A DNA stretch of 14,785 nt from an uncultured Streptococcus sp. (GTDB taxonomy: Bacteria > Bacillota > Bacilli > Lactobacillales > Aerococcaceae): the NCBI GenBank assembly GCA_916050055.1, contig CAJZJY010000006.1:1-14785 (forward strand). The letters are read 5' to 3'. This document shows positions 14,340 to 14,785 of the stretch, in pieces (position 1 is the first letter of the stretch; each line of letters begins with the position of its first letter). Position numbers and translations under genes: made by a program. The notes under the pieces are model-generated. The model had not been told where the DNA came from. It ran no database searches and saw nothing but the letters and a program-made list of their open reading frames with translations.

Positions 14340-14785
14340 TTATTTAGCTGCTGTGTCAGATGTTACTTCTAATTGGTACAATTGAGCTTTAGAATCTTTT
14401 GTTCCAATTGAAGTGTCATAGTATTTCACACGTTTGTTAACGGCTGTTACGCTGTCCCCTACTAATGTTGGGATTAAGAACGCTTTGTCTTTAGCGTATG
14501 CTTGCCATTCTTTGTAGAATTCCACGTTCTTAGCTTCATCAAATGCCTCTGTAGAAGCAATTTTCTTGATGATGTTTGTACCTTCTTCGTTTACATAACG
14601 AGAGAAGTTGAACTTAGCAGTTTCACCGAATAAGTTTGCTGGGTTTGGATCATAACCAACACCCCATCCAGCTGCGAATACATCGATTTCTGGATCATCG
14701 GCTTGAACTTTTTCGTAGAAGTTATTTGATTCGATTGTACGACCTGTGTAAAGTTGTACGTCTAATCCAATTTCTTTCCACCATA
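14340..14785 (-). CDS. oppA: Second OppA-type oligopeptide-binding lipoprotein, C-terminal part (cut by window edge)
   Basis: The last 147 codons are visible, from WWKEIGLDVQLYTGRT to VTSDTAAK. The rest, including the signal peptide, lies beyond the window. Aligned with the C-terminus of the neighbouring complete OppA it is roughly three-quarters identical by eye. It has two extra residues near the end (GTKDSKAQLYQLE against GSQKSALYQVE). Differences cluster in a few places, such as the AAGWGVGYDPNPANL segment against AGGWSTGYDPNPSGL, while the EFYKEWQ and NKRVKYYD segments are unchanged. This is a tandem gene duplication. The binding domain seen here is intact, so it is probably a working gene with its own peptide preference. 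It has its own terminator. Confidence 0.9.
   Translation of the reverse strand, partial: WWKEIGLDVQLYTGRTIESNNFYEKVQADDPEIDVFAAGWGVGYDPNPANLFGETAKFNFSRYVNEEGTNIIKKIASTEAFDEAKNVEFYKEWQAYAKDKAFLIPTLVGDSVTAVNKRVKYYDTSIGTKDSKAQLYQLEVTSDTAAK

Overview
The window looks like chromosomal DNA of a low-to-moderate-GC Gram-positive bacterium of the order Lactobacillales. Strong AGGAGG ribosome binding sites, Bacillota-type promoters, a lipoprotein oligopeptide transporter and the gene order rsmD-coaD-sepM(ylbL)-comEA-comEC-holA all point there. A Carnobacteriaceae/Granulicatella-like origin is my guess from general resemblance, not a demonstrated assignment. Every convincing gene lies on the minus strand, so transcription runs from high to low coordinates.

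Layout in transcription order. (1) 14785-14340 holds the 3' end of a second oppA gene, closed by a strong hairpin terminator. (2) 14141-12363 is a complete oppA with its own promoter and terminator. (3) 12050-8201 is oppD-oppF-oppB-oppC with a separate promoter, tight spacing and a terminator at about 8154-8188. Together these encode an oligopeptide ABC importer with two tandem paralogous peptide-binding lipoproteins. (4) 8020-7171 is a small promoter-to-terminator unit of two overlapping genes: an unrecognised cytoplasmic protein of 144 aa and a membrane-anchored NusG domain II protein. (5) 7130-6710 is about 420 bases without a convincing gene. It contains an imperfect long inverted repeat and a possible degenerate reading frame. 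(6) 6654-419 is the compact operon rsmD-coaD-sepM-comEA-comEC-holA. It joins a 16S rRNA methyltransferase, a CoA biosynthesis enzyme, a Lon-like surface protease, two DNA-uptake proteins and the DNA polymerase III delta subunit. (7) 276-1 is a RelB/RelE-type toxin-antitoxin pair whose toxin gene runs off the window edge.

Several starts were moved from the longest open frame to the codon with a properly spaced ribosome binding site (comEA, coaD, the 144-aa gene, oppA). rsmD appears to use GTG and oppD TTG. I see no tRNA, rRNA, CRISPR array, insertion sequence or prophage gene. No clearly new multi-gene system is evident. The least explained parts are the 6.7-7.0 kb inverted-repeat region, the two-gene unit at 7.2-8.0 kb, and the dyad symmetries placed on the two opp promoters.
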